From NCBI RefSeq assembly GCF_035046505.1, contig NC_089826.1:7606254-7670253 (forward strand): a stretch of DNA of 64,000 nt, in the 5' to 3' direction. The notes below the pieces were generated by a model. The model was not told the DNA's origin, did not search any database, and saw nothing but the letters and a program-made list of their open reading frames with translations. A program made the translations under genes and the position numbers. Source of the stretch: Tiliqua scincoides. Its lineage: Eukaryota; Chordata; Lepidosauria; Squamata; Scincidae. Below are positions 63,618 to 64,000 of this stretch, one piece after another; the stretch's first letter is position 1; each line of letters opens with the position of its first letter.

Positions 63618-64000
63618 GTACTGCCCGCGACCCTCCCTCCGCTGCCCCCTGGTGGAGGTCCCCTGCTTCTTGGCTGGCTGCGCAAAGGGGGGAAGCAAGG
63701 CTTGCTTGGGGGGTGTGCCCCCGTCGGTAGCCCTGTCTTGACCCCCCTCTAGCTACGCCACTAACTGGAGCCTCCGGCCAGTGGCGTAGCTAGAGGGGGG
63801 GCGAAGCACTAAGTCTTGCAGGGAGCCTCACCGCAGCGTGTAGGGGGTGTCCCCACCTCCCCTTCACAGCCAGGCAGACACCTATTTTGCTCCCAGCGCC
63901 TGGAAGGGCTCCAAAGGGGCCCCTCGCATGCCACGGTGAGGCTCCATGCTTTGACCCCCCCCAGCTATGCCGCTCTCCAGTAGCTGGCACCCACTGCCCT
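63618..64000 (+). other. STBD1: STBD1 intron 1 (start)
   Basis: After the donor the sequence soon enters hAT-like MITE ends and runs to the window edge. Confidence 0.6.
63779..63974. mobile_element. hAT-like MITE (CAGTGGCGTAGC family), STBD1 intron
   Basis: Ends CAGTGGCGTAGCTAGAGGGG and CCCCCCCAGCTATGCCGCT. Inner phrases GCAGGGAGCCTCACC and GGAAGGGCTCCAAAGGGGCC match the family. An opposite end of another copy (CCCCCTCTAGCTACGCCACT) lies 16 bp to the left at about 63743-63762. Confidence 0.7.

Larger units (their letters stand above)
63030..63760 (+). promoter_or_regulatory. STBD1: CpG-rich promoter and first exon region of STBD1
   Basis: Very GC- and CpG-rich from about 63060 to 63640, in contrast to the neighbouring intergenic DNA. 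A TATA-like ATATAAGG lies at 63308-63315, about 80 bp upstream of the start codon, which would place transcription start near 63340. Confidence 0.7.

Noticed and set aside
63030-63752. Several long frames on both strands at the STBD1 promoter
   Set aside because: High GC removes stop codons by chance. Only the frame starting at 63395 has a good start context, a membrane anchor and a splice donor.

Overview
The window looks like a gene-sparse, repeat-rich piece of a squamate reptile (lizard or snake) nuclear genome. The evidence is the repeat mixture: a Bov-B LINE end, CR1 and L2 LINEs, a 5S rRNA-derived SINE that shares its 3' tail with a LINE present in many copies, and abundant short hAT-, PIF/Harbinger- and piggyBac-like elements, together with spliceosomal genes. 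I cannot name the species.

Three host genes lie in the order known from human 4q21: SCARB2 (minus strand), FAM47E (plus) and STBD1 (plus). Positions 1-16615 are the start of SCARB2 intron 1. SCARB2 coding exon 1 is 16616-16732 (signal-anchor end of LIMP-2). A GC-rich region, about 16540-17130, would serve as a head-to-head promoter for SCARB2 and FAM47E. Seven FAM47E coding exons with matching splice phases run from 25409 to 51203, followed by a polyadenylation signal at 51598. The first FAM47E coding exon was not found. From 51.6 to 63.0 kb is intergenic, and the TATA-containing, CpG-rich promoter and first coding exon of STBD1 are at 63308-63617. The window ends inside STBD1 intron 1.

Most of the rest is repeats. 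One LINE family with an RT C-terminus plus a C-X2-C-X12-H-X3-C finger has at least six copies, several with clear target-site duplications. Its 3' tail, which can fold into a small hairpin, also ends the 5S SINEs and two SINE-like elements with other heads. Four hAT-like elements of about 460-500 bp sit in 8-bp duplications of the form T-Y-CTAGA-N. A 90-bp Harbinger-like element (TSD TNA) occurs singly and has twice expanded into tandem arrays: a 160-bp higher-order array ending next to the SCARB2 exon 1 donor, and a 93-bp array at 44.4-45.1 kb. A 5S SINE has expanded into a 117-bp-period array (49.64-50.16 kb), and a CR1 tail into a 105-bp-period array just upstream of STBD1.

No CRISPR, operon or prokaryotic feature is present. 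I saw no unknown protein-coding system. The novelty here is repeat biology: repeated birth of tandem arrays from dispersed elements, tail-sharing parasites, target-site preference and nested insertions close to exons.
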